A stretch of 64,000 nt of DNA from Lates calcarifer (taxonomy: Eukaryota; Chordata; Actinopteri; Centropomidae), in contig NC_066833.1 in assembly GCF_001640805.2 (NCBI RefSeq), forward strand, positions 15,934,813-15,998,812, written 5' to 3'. A program made the translations under genes and the position numbers. This document shows, in pieces, positions 12,043 to 23,871 of this stretch; positions within the stretch are counted from its first letter, which is position 1, and each line of letters begins with the position of its first letter. Below the pieces are notes generated by a model. It had not been told where the DNA came from and ran no database searches. It was given only the letters and a program-made list of their open reading frames with translations.

Positions 12043-12847
12043 CATGTCGTTCAAATAAAACCTAAACAAAAGACATTTTTTCCTCATTAAATCAGAGGAA
12101 TGTTGTTTTTTATTGTATATCTTATATTCATGGCATTCTGTGTATTTTAATGTTTTTTATATGTTTGATGGTCCTGTCTGTTCTGCACTCTGAGCTCAAC
12201 AAGACCAGTTCTTAACAATGTTTGTTGTAATGACAATAAAGGTAGTTCAACTGAAGAGGCTTTAACTTGAGCTCTGTGCCCTCTAGTGTCTCGTGAGGGA
12301 ATCACATGGAGTCTTTTCAATCAAAATAATTCACGTGTCAAATATTGAATTTGAGTGAAGTTTTATTCTTACTTTTCCATTATTCCCCATTGACACAACA
12401 GATTTATAATCTAATCATGTTGGCACATTAAACAGTATAAAATGAGATGGTTAGAATGTCCTCATAGTGCAAGTCTCAACATGTCTTGTGATCAAAATTG
12501 AACTATTTCAAAGTAGGAGCAGTCGACTCAAACACATTTAGAATTCACTGAGCACCACAAGCATGTAAGCATCAAAAAGCATGCTCTGAAACCATGCTCA
12601 GCAACAGGGTCACACTGCATGGGTAATGTCTTCAGTGTCATACAAATGTGGTTTTCCTGCAGATGAGCATGTCTATTATGTGCATTTTATGTTTCAGTGT
12701 ATTATATTATTACTAATGAAATTATTTTGAGTTTATGTTTAAGAAGGACTGACTGAATATTCTAATTAAATAACTGTATTTACAATGTAAACAAAATGTT
12801 ATATTCCATGAAAGGTGGGAGACATAGTTTTAAGCCTAGAGTAACAA

Positions 12848-12895
12848 CAACTAACCACTTCCTTTTCTCTGTGCCTCCTCCACAAATACACATAA
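12848..12895 (+). promoter_or_regulatory. Conserved proximal promoter of single-V Ig gene copy 2
   Basis: The AACCACTTCC block is at 12853-12862 within a stretch (aactaaccacttccttttct) identical to the one before copies 1 and 3. The TATA-like TTTAAAG of copies 1 and 3 is replaced by CATAAGAG here. Confidence 0.45.
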
Positions 12896-12928
12896 GAGCT
12901 GACTGTAAAGTTTGAGTCTCTCTCTCTG

Positions 12929-14380
12929 ATGGCCATCATGTTCAGACGAGATCCTGGAGCTCTGCTCTCTGTTCAGCTGTTAGTTGTGTGTCATGTCTTT
13001 GCAGGTACAGTGGAGATTTGTGTTTTTGATGTGTGTTTTTTTTCTGTAGATGTTATTACAGATTTCATCAAATATTGACTGATTGTTTCCTTCCATGTCA
13101 GAGATTTGTCTTGCTGACCAGAGGAATATATGGGTGTCCAGAGGAGACTCTGTCATGTTCACTTGCAACATTTCCACAATAAATGCAACACAAATCAACT
13201 GGACCAAAGACAGATTCCTTTTTTCTCATGCACTGTTAAACAATCTGACTTTTTCAAACTTCACCGCTCACAGAGTGAGAATAGACCTTGACTTTCACTC
13301 AAAGCTGAACATTTTTAATGTTCAGCATGACGACGCAGGACCCTATAGATGTAATATAACTAACATAAATGGTACAAAGACTATTCAGTGGAATTTAACT
13401 GTGTCTGAGAAACCTGAAGGTAGGTAGAGCACAAAGCAGGGCTAATCACTTCTACACCAGGCACAGTGAATTTCAGAGCTCAAACTTCGTGCTACTTGAA
13501 TTAATTCACATCTGATTTTGTGCAGAAAGAAAGTCATCATGGTATTTTCTTTACATACTCACACCTGGATTTCTTCTATGTGGCGTCACTTCAGCTGTCT
13601 GCGTCTGCAGGTGAGTAACACATTTTTTTTAAAACTATGAGTGAATTAATTTTCTGTTCTGGTGCAGAGCAGTTGTCAGTGCTGGGAACTAAGGCTGATT
13701 TGACTATGCAGCTCAATCACAAATATAAAGAGTCAGTTTACCCAAACTGCTAACAATAATAATATCTGGTTCACCACCATGGTTTTAACTGGAGCTGAAG
13801 ACCCACTCAGTAGATGTTCTGTGTCATCATGACACTAGAGGACTGGCTCTATAAACATGTTGGTCTTTTTGTTTGATTTTTTTTAAATGATGTATCAATT
13901 ATCAGAACAGTTGATTTCAGTTAATTTCCTGTTAGTTATCTATTTGACCAATCAGCTGTTCATTTCAGCTCTGCTCATTGTTATTACAAGACCTCAGTGT
14001 ACTTTACATTTAACTGGTTTATCTGGGTTTATTCTCCATTGTCCCATGTGTGAACTCTCATATGATAATATACATGCAACACCTGGATTGAGATGGATGT
14101 CATCATGAGTCATGTCTTGATCTCTGCAGAAAACTCAGGACCAGGACATCAAATCAGGACCCAGTCCAGGACCAGGTTCACCCTCAGTCAAGAGGAGAGG
14201 TCAGAGGAACTTTGCATCTTCACACTGTCATGTTTCTGTACTTCTCTTTTCTCTCTCTGAGAAATCATTGAAATTTACATTTACTTTTTGTCTCTACAGG
14301 GAGTCCTCTCTCAACCACAGGCTGTCACACACACTAGGACAAATAACAAGAAGAGGAGTCAGTACACAGAGAGGCTCTAA
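12929..14380 (+). CDS. Single V-type Ig domain membrane receptor, copy 2 (CD226/TIGIT-like organisation)
   Basis: Exons: 12929-13004, 13102-13419, 13526-13610, 14130-14199 and 14300-14380. They join in frame (630 bases, 209 aa plus stop) with GT-AG borders and phases 1, 1, 2, 0. Residues 1-25 are a signal peptide ending HVFA. Residues 26-132 form a V-type Ig domain with FTCNIS, the QINWTKD strand and DDAGPYRC, and at least six N-x-S/T sites. Residues about 134-160 are the membrane segment (WYFLYILTPGFLLCGVTSAV) followed by a basic tail. The tail ends QYTERL, with no canonical ITIM or ITAM. The Ig end, a GT step after the second cysteine and then a W strand, resembles CD226/TIGIT-type V domains; I infer a leukocyte receptor but cannot prove the ligand. 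AATAAA is at 14718-14723. Confidence 0.8.
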
Positions 14381-15309
14381 TTCAATCTATGGTCTTTACT
14401 GACATCACAGGACATTCAAATGAAACCTAAACAAGAGACACAGACATTTTTTTTCCATGTCAAACCAGCAGGTTTGAAGTGAGGACAGCTGACCAACAGA
14501 CGCCTTTGGCTTATCCAACATTAATACAACAAAACCAGTGCCTTCACTTTAAGGAATATTGTTTTTATTGTATATTTCATATTCGTGCTCTGTGTATTTT
14601 AATATGTTTTATGTTTATGATGGTTTTATTATTAGTTTGTTGTGTTGAATGTCGTCCTGTCTGTTCTGCACTCTGAGCTCAACAAGGCTAGTTCCTAACA
14701 ATGTTTGCTGTAATGACAATAAAGTCAATTCAACTCAACCGGCTTTAACCGGAGCTCTGTGCCCTCTAGTGTCCTGTGAGGGAATTACAATCTTTTCAAT
14801 GAAAAATAATTAATGTCAAATATTGAATTCAAGAAAAGTTTTATTCTCACTTTTCCACTATTCTCCAACAGATTTATCATCTAATTATGTTGGCACATTA
14901 AACAGTATAAAATGAGATGGTTAGAATGTCCTCATAGCGCAAGTGTCAACATGTCTTGTGATCAAAATTGAACTATTTCAAAGTAGGAGCAGTCGACTCA
15001 AACACATTTAGAATTCACTGAGCACCACAAGCATGTAAGCATCAAAAAGCATGCCCCAAAACCATGCTCAGCAACAGGGTCACACAATGTGAGTAAACTG
15101 TCTTCAGCACCACACAGATGTGGTTTTCTTGCAGTTGAGCTGTCTGTTATGTGCATTTTATATTTCAGTTTATTATATTAATATTACTTAATTCATTTTA
15201 TGTTTATGTTCAAGAAGGACAGAGCTTGAATCATTCAATTTTGAATTAAATGATTGTATTTATGATGCAAACATAATGCTTTGTTCCATGAAAGGTGTGA
15301 GATTAACAG

Positions 15310-15360
15310 CAACTAACCACTTCCTTTTCTCTGTGCCTCCTCCACAAATACATTTAAAGG
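15310..15360 (+). promoter_or_regulatory. Conserved proximal promoter of single-V Ig gene copy 3
   Basis: AACCACTTCC at 15315-15324, then the same cttttctctgtgcctcctcc tract and a TTTAAAGG TATA-like motif as copy 1. Confidence 0.45.
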
Positions 15361-15396
15361 CTGAATGTGATGTTCCAGTCTGTCTCTGTCTGTCTG

Positions 15397-17014
15397 ATGG
15401 TCATCATGTTTCATCTAATCCAAGCAGCTCTGCTCTCTGTTCAGCTGTTTGTTGTGTCTCATGTCTTTGCAGGTACAGTGGAGATTTATGTTTTTGATGT
15501 GTGTTTTTTTCTGTAGATGTTATTACAGATTTCATCAAATATTGATTGATTGTTTCCTTCCATGTCAGGGACTCATTCAGTTGACCAGAGGAATATACTG
15601 GTGTTCAGAGGAGACTACATCACCTTCACTTGCAACATATCCATGAACAACACATTACAAATCAACTGGATCAAAGACAGATTCCTTTTTTCTCATGCAC
15701 TGCTAAACAATCTGACTTTTTCAAACTTCACCTCTCACAGAGTGAGAATAGACCTTGACTTTCACTCAAAGCTGAGTATTTCTAATGTTCAGCATGACGA
15801 CGCAGGAATGTACGTATGTAATGTAACTGACAGAAAAGGCACAAACGCTATTCAGTGGAATTTAACTGTGTCTGAGAAACCTGAAGGTAGGTAGAGCACA
15901 AAGCAGGGCTAATCACTTCTACACCAAGACACAGTGAATTTCAGAGCTCAAACTTCATGCTACTTGAATTAATTCACATCTGATTTTGTACAGAAATCAT
16001 CTCATCACAGAATTTTCTCTACATACTCACACCTGTCATTGGATTTCTTCTATGTGGCATCACTTCAGCTGTCTGCCTCTGCAGGTGAGCAATAATTTTC
16101 ATTCAGTGATGTGGCTGAAAATTTTAATCCTTACAAAACTTACATTTTACACGTGCTTTAGTTAAATAGTTCAAACTAATTTGTATGTCTCGTCTTAATC
16201 TTTGCCTACGATGACTTCCTCCACCCTTCCTCATTAGTCGTCGTGGTAGTGTGACCGCTGTGTGAGCTCATTGCATTGTTAAACATTTTCATATTTCTGT
16301 AAAACACAGTAAAATGCTATTAATCCTCTTTCCATTGCATCATTGAAACTTGACAAGAAACTTTTCTTTTTATGAAAACACATATATAATAATATATCAC
16401 ACACAACTTTTCAGCTGAGGAAGTGCTTTTACTTTTGATACTTTAAGTTCATTTAGTTGATAACATTTATGTAGTTAAGTGGGACTTCAAATGCAGGACT
16501 TTTACTTGTAATTGAGTATTTTAACTGTGGTATTTGTGCTGTTAGTTAAGTAAGGGATCTGAATACTTCTTCAACTACTGCTCCCATGCCGACTGTGTTA
16601 AGATGCACCACTGGTTCTCAGTGAACAGTATGAACTTGATCTGAACTTAATAATATCTGAAACAACTGGAAAATGCTGTGTGGTGTCATTACTGGTCACA
16701 ATTTTATCTCTGCAGAAAACACATGAGCAGGAGCCCACGAGAGAAACTATATGACAGAAGCACTCTGAGTATTGCCCAGTTTCATGTTCAGTTGGGAGGA
16801 GAGGTCAGAAAAACTTCTATCTAACTACTATCACATTATCATGTCTCACTGAACGTTTCTCTGAGATCTCTACTATTTTCCTGTTTCTGTGTTTTTCTTT
16901 TCTTTCTGGCAGTTATAGAAAGTCTATTTTTACTTTCAGTCCCTACAGGTGATTCCTCCTGAACCCAGAAGTTGTATAGTACACAGACACGTCAGAAGCC
17001 GTCAGCATTTTTAG
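15397..17014 (+). CDS. Single V-type Ig domain membrane receptor, copy 3
   Basis: Exons: 15397-15472, 15569-15886, 15994-16084, 16716-16803 and 16949-17014 (TAG), 639 bases, 212 aa. Signal peptide, Ig and membrane exons are almost identical to copy 1 but without the extra G, so the frame is open through FRGDYITFTC, INWIKDR and DDAGMYVC. The last two exons differ strongly from copies 1 and 2: exon 4 gives a tail with REKLYDRSTL and the last exon ends SRQHF. The single tyrosine is in KLYDRS, not an ITIM. The start of the last exon was chosen by aligning ctacag with copy 2. An acceptor 11 bases upstream at 16937-16938 (tttcag), or one at 16911-16912 that meets a stop at once, are alternatives. 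The function as a cell-surface receptor is inferred from architecture. Confidence 0.75.
16421..16585. repeat. Teleost 'ACTTTTACTT' dispersed repeat
   Basis: The run contains acttttacttttgatactt, gcaggacttttacttgtaat and gagtattttaactgtggtat, in the order typical of a common fish repeat. It lies in intron 3 of copy 3. A related segment is at about 38300-38480. Confidence 0.6.
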
Positions 17015-17501
17015 AGACTCAGTTCAACGTACGGCCTCGACTGAGCTGAAAAACATGAAGTTCAGATTAAAGATGAATATGTAACAAGAAGAATGATGTG
17101 TATAGAAACTACAAAAGAGGGGAAACATTTGATGTATAAAAGTGAATTAGTCCAGTTCAGAGAATGGTAGAGATAAATGGTTGATTAGAAATAAGATTTT
17201 TTAAATGAAATTAACACAAGACAATGTTTCATTTCAGATTACTGTATGTGGTTGGGTATGTGACCACAACATGCATGTAAAATACATTTAATGTTTCTAA
17301 AAACCTAAGGGCTGTTGTCTTGTTGTTGTTTCTTTTGGTTACTTCTTTGGTTTTCTTATGTTGTGTTTTAGAAAAATGCAAAAATATTTAATGCAATAAT
17401 CTGATTAAATGTCAGTTAATGCTGTTTTAAGACAGACGTATTAAAGCATTAAAACATCAGCAGTCTGTGATTGGTGCATGACGATTTCTGTCCAGCTGCA
17501 A

Positions 17502-17550
<49 letters not shown>

Positions 17551-17828
17551 TTTTTTTTTTTAATGAAGGACTTGGTTATAACTTTTTCTTTGATTTTTAA
17601 AAACACCAGAGGATCAACTGAGACCAAAGTGTTGCTGAAAGTTGTGCTGTTCCAGTTGATTTGTTTGTCTTGCATTAGTTCTCTTAATCTCTTCTCCCTA
17701 ATGCCAGGGGGTTAGGTGTCAATAAGTCATGAGATATTTCAAAAACACCATGGCTTAAGTGTGATGTTGTACAGACAGACCCAGTCTAATATCATTTCCT
17801 TTTTATCCTGCTTTCTCTACAAATAGGC
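17015..17828. other. Intergenic spacer between the single-V cluster and the nectin-like duplication
   Basis: No exon was found. It contains the 3' flank of Ig copy 3 and an AAT microsatellite at 17502-17550. Confidence 0.6.
17502..17550. repeat. AAT/TAA microsatellite
   Basis: About 16 uninterrupted trinucleotide units, followed by a T run. Confidence 0.97.
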
Positions 17829-19175
17829 CACTGACACCAACATTAAGCTTCATTCTGCATTTCATGAACATTATCTATGAGCTTCATAAATGAGACAGCA
17901 CTGTTGTCATTACATCATGCAGTGAAATTTTCATAACCTGTTCAACAGACACTGGCACCAGAGGTCAGCTCCATGTGTTTGTTTCTGATGGTCATGTTCA
18001 GCCAAGGCAGTTGTGTGCTTTTATATAATACATGTAAGTAGCCAGCAGATGGTAGCAAAGTTTTGTTATGAAAGGAAAATCCATAATGTCACAAAAGGAT
18101 GATGTAAAATCTAAATTGCTTGAGAGTTCGTTTTCAAAGAGAGACCTGTTTTAGACTTAACATCTTAAAGGTGAATATGTTGTGTATGATTTGTCATATT
18201 ACAAGTGTGTTAGTGGTCATAAAAATGAGAAAATTACTGCAATGGTTAAAATCAAGATTAAAGAAACTGGTAACAAAATTCAGACAAACTGACTTAAAAG
18301 GATGCAAACATTTTTTCCATTGAGAAGTGATTGAAACTGACAAAGTTTTAGAAATACAGAGGTGATAAGTCGTCAAAGTTCCCTGAGAAATGCTTCACCA
18401 ACAAAAGGCTATATCTGAGGCCGAATTGTCAGTCAGTTTTCCTTTGTGTTCTCTTTGTTTAGATATAAAACCAGTAAACTAATATTAACAAACAATCACC
18501 ATCGGTGTTCAAATTTGGTAATAAAATGCACTTATCAGCCACAATAGTAAACTAGTTACTGGTTTTAATATTAATGGATTGTTGTATCACTTATGTTGTT
18601 TTAGATGAAGCATATCTGTAATAATGTAAAAAATATGACAACAATAAACAACTTTTGGTAACAGCACTGCAGCAATAATTGCTGTTGTTTTTGGTCATTA
18701 TTGTTCCTTCTGTGACCTTCATATGGAAGATATTTTTCATTTGTTTGGTGCTGTACTTTATTATCTTGACATCAGGAAAAAGGGTAAATGATTAACCCTT
18801 TTTTCCTTCTGGTCAGTCCATTAAATTTTACCAGGGAGAAAAAAACTAAATTCTGTTTATGAATAATGTTAAAACCTATTAATCTTTTTTCTCACCTAAA
18901 AACCTTAATACTTTAGTTCAGTCAAAGGTTTTTATTACAAATATGGAACTAATTGCTTAAATAATAAATAATTGAATAATAAGATTATTCACTCACTTCA
19001 TAATAGATCGTGTTGTTTTTACACTTTCAAACTTATCCAACTGTGCATACAGTGCATTAAAATACCTTATTAATTTCTCCAATGAGACCGTTAAAATGCA
19101 TCACTCTCCAAATTTCATCACTCTCCACGATCACTGTACCGTGAAAACGTAGAGAGGTAGGGAAGGAGTAGCAGC

Positions 19176-19185
19176 AAAGATGGCG
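19176..19185 (+). promoter_or_regulatory. YY1-like site in the 5' leader of nectin-like copy A
   Basis: AAAGATGGCG matches the YY1 core often found just downstream of TATA-less start sites. The same site occurs at 25886-25895 before copy B. The motif match is direct; its use is inferred. Confidence 0.4.
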
Positions 19186-20738
19186 TGTCACTCCGAGCAC
19201 CAAAATTATCGGGTCCGGACAACATTGTGCTGGAGTTGATGATTACGCTGTTTTTACAGCATCGAGCTCCCCCTGAAGTGCGGCCCACTCGAGAGGAAAA
19301 TAAACGAATGGATGAATGGAGGCTCTCCCTGTATTTGTGTCTCTTAGGAGCAACTTTTACGAGCGACCATCATCGCGTCAAGTCTCCGGCTGCACCAGAC
19401 TAACGCTGCTGTTCGTGCTCATCCTCAGCCTGAGCAGATGTTCGAGCGGTAAGGTGGTTTCATGTTCCTGTTTTTCTTACAAAGACATGGTGTTATGACG
19501 CATTTAGTGTCCTGTGGGTTCATTTTAACAGCAACCACAGACCCTTATTAAGAATTTGTACTGGAAAACGTTGTATTGGCACTGAATTGTGTATTGTATT
19601 GTATATTTACGATTTTTACGGTGTCAGCATTTTTTCGATGTCACTGATTTTCGGTTTCAACTTTGTCCCTATCGTGGAGAGGATGGGCTTGAGGGAAGTT
19701 GGAGGGACGTGGAACACCTGTTAGTTTTATGCGACGTTACTGGTGTGATATCAACATGACTATCAACATATCTTTTCCCGGTCTATTTTTGCTGGGAACC
19801 GCACGCGTTACGAGTGAAAAATGGTTTGAGACCCAGAACTGTAGCCAGGCTGGACCGGTCGCTCAGCCGAGGCTCTAATCCGTTTACATTGGCGCCGAAA
19901 TGAAAACCAAGTCGTTCCCATGGACTGTATAAAAATATAAAGTTCATGGCGTGGCACCAGATACTCTGTCTGCTCAGACCTGGTGTCAGTTCTTCCGTAT
20001 CTGTTCTTACTTATGTTTGTGCTTTGTTATACCCTCATGAGATTTCCTGCATCTTACAGCTCTCCGGGTGATCGGAGGAAACATCACCGCGGTGCAAGGA
20101 GGGACTGTTGTCTTACCCTGCAAACTTACTGACACCACGGAAACCCTTACTCAGATTTCATGGCAGATGAGGCCCAGAGGAAAAACCCAGAATGACAGTT
20201 TCGTTATGATCTTGTTCAAAATGGACCACCGTTTGTCAATGGACGCGATGATCGATTTCAATTCATTGGAAACTTTAGTGATAAAAATGGATCTATCCAG
20301 TTATCGAATGTCACATTACTGGATGAGGGTGTCTACACGTGTATCTTCATTTTGTTCCCCAGTGGAAATCATGAAACCAAGGTACCTTTAAACCTGCTTG
20401 GTACAGTATATATGATATATTTGGATTGAGTGTGTGTGTGCGAGAGAAGAGGTTTCCCTTGCTACCTGCACGGCTGCTGGTTCCAGGCCTCCTGCAGAGG
20501 TGAGGTGGCTCACTGGTACTCTGGCAGAAAAAGTGAGAGCAACGGACAGCTCCACCCAACATTCCAACGGTACAACCACCACAGTCAGCTCACTGTTTGG
20601 AGTTCCTACAAAAGAAATCAACCAACATGTGGTCCAGTGTGTCGTCACCAATCCAGCCCTGTCGAAAGAGGAAACAATGTCCTTCACCATACAGGTCTAC
20701 TGTGGGTACACAAATACTTTTCTACATCAGTTATTAAT

Positions 20739-21017
20739 AGAATAGAATAGATCTTTATGGTCACTTTCTAAAACACTGAAACACCATTTAGCAACTCTCA
20801 TGACAGCACAGATAAATATAAAATGTCAAAACAAATAAAAATTAAATAAGAATAATGAATATAAAAATAGAGCTGAGATAAAAGTAAAATACAATAGACA
20901 TTAACACAACACAATGAGGTAATGTATATACAGTGGTCTAGTGCAAAATGATAGGATGTAAAGTGCGGAGTCAACATTGAAAAGTGGAGTCTGAGAGTAT
21001 TGGCGGGTTGCTCTAAT
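20739..21017 (-). mobile_element. Non-LTR retroposon fragment inserted in intron 3 of nectin-like copy A
   Basis: Copy B reads ttattaattacaataacc where copy A is interrupted by about 280 bases and then resumes with acattaacactatccctaac. The insert begins agaatagaatagatctttat, which on the minus strand is a typical non-LTR tail (ataaagatctattctattct). Possible short target duplication taat. Confidence 0.6.
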
Positions 21018-21565
21018 GACATTAACACTATCCCTAACCAAACCCTCTATTTTCACAGGACTCCATGAGTCTATTTTAAAAAGCCAGACTGCACAAGCAT
21101 AGAATAACAAGACTTTGAATTGGGAGTCGCTTTACTCCTGTTTGCTCATGTTATGTGTAAAGTGTTTTGCTGAATAATTCGTTATTGTGCAGTGGGGTTG
21201 CTGCAGTAGTTGGTGTTACCAGTGTCACATGGTGTTCACACACTGGTAACATGACTACACACTTTTTTCATTTTTTTATATCTCATTGTCACATGATGAG
21301 AGGAGAGTTGACTGAGAAGACAGTGGCAGAGGATTTGATGTCAAAGCAAAAAGTAAAACGGCCTATTTGGATGGAAGAATTCCATCCATCCATTATCTAT
21401 ACTGTTTATCCTTAAAGTCCATGTAAAGCAAGTTCAGAGATTTGTCTTTAAATTTGAAAATAGGGTTAGAGAAAGGCAGTAACACACTTGTTGCCATAAG
21501 TAACACACTAGTGCAAAGTTTTTTCCTAGTGCAAAGTTAGATTGTTATTAGTGTGATTATACGTC

Positions 21566-21775
21566 ATTCATTCATTATCTATACCACTTATCCGTTAAGG
21601 ATCGTGGGGGCTAACATATATAGAAACAACCATTCACACTTACATTAAAACCTACGTGCAATTTAGAGTCACCAATTAACCTGCATGTCTTTGGGCTGCA
21701 GGAGGAAGCCAGAGTACCTGCAGAAAACCCATGTCGGCACATGGAGAACATGCAAACTCCACACAGAGAGGCCCA
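21566..21775 (-). mobile_element. Dispersed teleost repeat, partial copy, inverted
   Basis: Same family as 9691-10005 (cattcattatctataccact, aaccattcacactta, catgtctttgggctgc, gagaacatgcaaactccaca). The internal gatggactggcgac block is deleted. Confidence 0.8.
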
Positions 21776-22747
21776 TAGTAGGCTATATAACCCTGTCCAA
21801 AATCATGTTTATTATTGTTATTGTGATATAATTGGTACTTTCTTGTCTACAGCATCAACACAGCAGATTCTTTCTGTCTGTTTCTTGCAGTTTCGCCCAT
21901 GGGAGTGAACATTGTTGAAAGAGCCAGAGACTCATTTCAGTGTGTGACTGAAGCTACCCCAAGTGCAAATGTTACCTGGAGAAGGTATAGTAGTAAGAAT
22001 GAACCTTCTTTATCAAACAAGATTATTTTGTTATTCGCCTTAAAGCCACATTAATTTAAATAAGTTTCAATTGTATATTCTGAAACAACATTTTTATTAT
22101 TATAGTTATAATTATAATTACACAATTCTGACTGCTTTTTCTTCACCCTGATGCTAGCCTAAACCATAAATACATAAATAAATGGTGGGTTTTAAAGGTG
22201 CTGGTAGACAAACTGTTCCCTTCAAAGAAAGCAACGAGTTGATGAGTCGGAAAAACACAAAATTCTAATTTTAAAAGCACAAACTAAGAACTAATCTTTT
22301 ACATTCACTGGGTTTCTCACAGTTTACAATGTTCCTCTTTCTCCTGTTGCTTCATGTCTTTAATTGGCTGCTTATGTCATGCTCAGTCTTGCTTGTCTGC
22401 TTCAGACCTGGCCATTCGTTTCCTCAGCCTGGTGTCAGAGTAGAAGGTGCAACGCTACAGTTTCTAAGCATGAGCTCTGACCTGAATGGCCTCTACCAGT
22501 GTGAAGCATCTAACCTGTATGGAAAGGACAGTGGTTACCTCTATGTACATGTGACTTCAGGTGAGGTCAGGTTTGATCTGGTTTTGGGTTTTTGTCAAAA
22601 AGTTGAGTTGATGTTGTTTTGCATTTATTGTTTTCCTATTCTGTGTTTTGTGTCTGGCATGAATGTTGCTGTTGTTTTATTTTTTGTTTTTTGTGCATGT
22701 CTCTTAATTTAAAAAAAAATATTGGACCTTTCAAAACAACTGCATTA

Positions 22748-22960
22748 GGGTGGCAAGGTGGTACAGTGGTTAGCACTGTCACCTCACAGCAAGACACAGC
22801 AAGTTCTGTCCAGGACTTTTCTGTGTGGAGTTTGCATGTTCTTCCTGTGCCTGTGTGGGTTCTCTCCTGGTACTCTGGCTTCTTCCCATAGTCCAAAGAC
22901 ATGCAGGTTAATTGGTGACACTAAATTGCCCAATGGTGTGAATGTGATGTGTGAATTTAA
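22748..22960 (+). mobile_element. Dispersed teleost repeat, partial copy, forward
   Basis: Begins gtggcaaggtggtacagtgg, continues with tgtgtggagtttgcatgttc and gtccaaagacatgcaggtta, and fades after taaattgccc. It lies in intron 5 of nectin-like copy A. Confidence 0.8.
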
Positions 22961-23871
22961 ATGGGCAGTAACAGATTTTTTGGTCATTTGGGGGCAGCAA
23001 TTAATCATTTATTCACACATTCAGCATATGATCATTCCATGTTTCTGGCAACTTGGCAAAAACTGAATTCACCAGCTCGTCAGTAGTCTGTCACATGGTA
23101 CTGAGCAGGTAGTGTACAGCACATTTTTAGAGCTTTTCTGAGAGTGACCCAAAACAGGAAAGTTCCACACTGTGCCACTAAACGAATAAGTTTGATATTT
23201 AGCATTGTAAAGCTGAAGGGAGCTGCTGATTCAGATGATAATTCTCTTTCCCACCGTCACATTAGTTATTATTATTGATTGTAGTTGCTTTAATCTTACA
23301 TTAGAAGGTCTGATTGGCTGCAGTCACCAGGTTGCACACTGAAACTCTACACAAGTTGGCGTGAAACCATTGATGAGTAAATCACTGATCACAGAGCCTG
23401 ACAAACTGTTGCTTTGCTAATTAAATCAGCCAAAAACACAAACAAACAATAAAGGGAGCAGGTGTAACATAAACTAGGTGTCCTCCACTTTTTTCAAACC
23501 AGTGACCCTAGTCTGACCTGATCTAACTCCGTTAAACAAAGGGCTGAGACTTCACTCGGTCAAAAACTGAACAGGATTAGCTTTAAGGTAGGATTCATTG
23601 CAACGCTGTTGCAGTGAACTGCATTAGATTTAGCTAGATAAACTATTTGTGTATATCAGTATTTCATGTACTCTTCTGTCTTGTGTTCTGTCTCCCTACA
23701 GAAGCCTGCAGTGCTTGTTGGGCCTTATTTAGCCTTTTGCTGATTGCCATTGTTGCTGCTGCTGCTGCTGTATGGTACCTTTACAAATCAGGGAAACCTG
23801 AGGTCATCAACAAGTGGACTGCAGGATGTTTACAGGCTCCACCACTAACATGTGTCATTCCTGACAGCTAG

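Larger units (their letters stand above)
19316..23871 (+). pseudogene. Nectin/PVR-like gene copy A, broken
   Basis: Exon remnants match copy B: signal peptide 19316-19448, V domain 20060-20400, C domain fragment about 20446-20703, third Ig domain 21891-21984 and 22406-22560, membrane exon 23702-23871. Three lesions are visible. The V exon is 341 bp rather than 342, one base having been lost near 20205-20215, so the frame is wrong through the second half of the domain. A deletion of about 110-120 bp fuses intron 2 to the C exon at about 20446, removing the acceptor and the first ~50 coding bases. The membrane exon is joined near 23795 to sequence homologous to copy B's 3' UTR, deleting both tail exons and giving a stop at 23869-23871. 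The third Ig domain exons and the membrane segment remain open, so a partial transcript is possible. Confidence 0.8.

Noticed and set aside
12929..14380. ITIM/ITAM in the single-V tails (QYTERL, SIYGLY, KLYDRS)
   Set aside because: Residue +3 after the tyrosine is R, Y or S, not I, L or V, so none meets the consensus.
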